Source of the DNA: Asanoa ishikariensis
GTDB taxonomy: Bacteria > Actinomycetota > Actinomycetes > Mycobacteriales > Micromonosporaceae
NCBI RefSeq assembly: GCF_900107455.1
Contig: NZ_FNQB01000004.1
Coordinates: 692,193-756,192 of the forward strand
Reading direction: 5' to 3'
DNA length: 64,000 nucleotides
Shown here: piece by piece, positions 63,033 through 64,000 of the stretch
How the letters are laid out: each line of letters opens with the position of its first letter
Position numbering within the stretch: the stretch's first letter is position 1
Translations under genes and position numbers: made by a program
The notes under the pieces: model-generated
The model's database searches: none
What the model was told of the DNA's origin: nothing
What the model saw: only the letters and a program-made list of their open reading frames with translations

Positions 63033-63955
63033 CAGTACCTCGCCCGGAAGACTCGCCGGATGATGACGAGCCCGACGATGCCGAGCACGAAGAGCACGAG
63101 CCCGATGGTCTGGCTGTAGCCGACCTCGGGGGAGCGGAAGCCGAACCGGTAGACCAGCCAGGCCAGTGTCGAGGTCGCCTCGCCGGGTCCGCCGCGGGTC
63201 AGCAGCAGCACCATGCCGGCCGAGCCGAACAGCGTCCAGAGATACTGCAGCATGGTCAGCACGCCGAAGTAGTCCCGGGTGATCGGGTACGCGACCCGCC
63301 ACATCTTCTGCCAGTGGTTGGCGCCGTCGAGCTCGGCGGCCGCGTAGATCTCGTCGTCGATCGCCGACAGCCGCGCGGCGAACAGGATGCCGGTTAAGCC
63401 GAGGCCGGACCAGATGGTGACCAGGATCAGCGACGGCATCGCCCAGGTCGGGTCGGCCAGCCAGGCGGTGGCGTGCGCGCCCAGGCCGACCTGGTCGAGC
63501 GCCGAGTTGACCAGCCCCGTCGGGCCGAGCACGGCGACGAACAGCATGCCCATCGCGGAGAGCGAGATGAGCGCCGGCACGAACATGATGACCCGCAGGA
63601 TGCGGTGGCCGGGCAGCTTGAGGTTGAGGAAGTACCCGAGCATGAACGCGCCGACCATGATGACCGGCAGCGAGACGGCCAGGTGGACGGCCGTGTTCTT
63701 CAGCGCGGTGAGCACCCGCTCGTCGTCGAGCAGCCGGGTGACGTTGTCGGCGCCGTTGAACGAGGCCGGTGCGGCCAGCCCGGCCCAGTCCATGAAGGCG
63801 ACGACGAACATCGCCACCAGCGGGCCGATGGTGAACAGGACGTACCAGACCACGGAGGGCAGGGCGAAGACGATCAGCCCGCGGTCCCGCGTACGAGCGC
63901 GTTTCTTGCCGCCGCCGGGACGGGCGACGACGGGTGAGTCGAGGATGGCGGTCAT
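63032..63955 (-). CDS. Carbohydrate ABC transporter permease (MalF type)
   Basis: 307 residues with six membrane segments. The EAA loop is DEIYAAAELDGANHWQKMWRVAYP. The ATG at 63955 follows GGAAGG. It pairs with the MalG-type gene at its 3' end (one-base overlap). With the lactonase-like gene, it forms a sugar-uptake operon whose upstream binding-protein gene is likely beyond the window end. Confidence 0.9.
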   Translation of the reverse strand: MTAILDSPVVARPGGGKKRARTRDRGLIVFALPSVVWYVLFTIGPLVAMFVVAFMDWAGLAAPASFNGADNVTRLLDDERVLTALKNTAVHLAVSLPVIMVGAFMLGYFLNLKLPGHRILRVIMFVPALISLSAMGMLFVAVLGPTGLVNSALDQVGLGAHATAWLADPTWAMPSLILVTIWSGLGLTGILFAARLSAIDDEIYAAAELDGANHWQKMWRVAYPITRDYFGVLTMLQYLWTLFGSAGMVLLLTRGGPGEATSTLAWLVYRFGFRSPEVGYSQTIGLVLFVLGIVGLVIIRRVFRARY

Positions 63956-63980
63956 CTACGGCCTTCCGCGTCATGGCGGC

Positions 63981-64000
63981 CCGCCCGGAGCACCGGGCGG
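63981..64000. terminator. Hairpin upstream of the permease pair
   Basis: CCGCCCGG and CCGGGCGG pair around AGCA at the very end of the window. Such hairpins are common between a binding-protein gene and permease genes in sugar operons, where they limit read-through; the neighbouring gene is not visible. Confidence 0.5.

Overview
The window is very GC-rich DNA with dense, often overlapping genes, GTG starts and leaderless-looking genes. It carries AfsR/SARP-type and NB-ARC-type regulators, mycothiol-dependent isomerase (MDMPI) family proteins, an SCO5389-family protein and IdeR/DmdR-type iron boxes. Together these point to a filamentous actinobacterium. Two copies of a hairpin with the core AAGnAGGGTCCCTT lie just downstream of genes; that element and the gene content suggest Micromonosporaceae, but this assignment is inferred from gene content alone. 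I saw no rRNA, tRNA, CRISPR array or complete insertion sequence.

Layout. 1-5.7 kb: a histidine kinase cut by the window edge, divergent from a five-gene branched-chain amino acid type ABC operon (livG-F-K-H-M) closed by a strong bidirectional terminator. 5.7-12.6 kb: a scarred regulator zone. It holds two head-to-head truncated genes (lectin and NB-ARC regulator), an iron-box-controlled DUF2470 gene and DUF1540 gene, a methylglyoxal synthase, and a frameshifted SARP/AfsR regulator. 12.7-15.7 kb: two secreted S1 proteases around a small anchored protein. 15.8-24.5 kb: mostly small metabolic and regulatory genes (enoyl-CoA hydratase-like, beta carbonic anhydrase, adenylate kinase paralogue, two MDMPI proteins, two TetR regulators with clear palindromic operators, cupin, NmrA-type SDR). 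24.6-32.1 kb: katG, a PadR/membrane protein pair, zwf-pgi (pentose phosphate entry) and an M23 peptidase. 32.1-41.1 kb: single oxidoreductases and regulators, including a quinone oxidoreductase preceded by a SoxR-type box in a 19-bp-spacer promoter.

41.15-44.9 kb holds the most interesting locus: five overlapping or tightly spaced minus-strand genes. They encode a Ycf46-like AAA+ ATPase, a DUF1257/Ycf35-like protein, a DUF2997-like protein, a membrane protein with a Pro/Gly/Tyr-rich linker and a ComEA-type helix-hairpin-helix, and a short radical-SAM/4Fe-4S activase-like protein. The ATPase and the two small proteins match families I know from cyanobacteria and plastids; no function is established for the whole set.

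44.9-56.3 kb: a PQQ-type sugar dehydrogenase with a PKD domain, a methyltransferase, an M20 peptidase, a secreted I36-type inhibitor, an ECF sigma factor with its likely membrane partner, and a divergent pair (DUF2470-like flavin-fold protein and a second-type ribosomal protein S4) sharing one near-perfect iron box. A secreted phospholipase A2 and a LysR/EamA pair follow. 56.3-64 kb: a carbohydrate locus with a secreted GH16+ricin enzyme divergent from a GH2 beta-mannosidase and an SGNH hydrolase across two identical LacI-type operators. It ends with a convergent ABC sugar permease pair followed by a lactonase-like gene.
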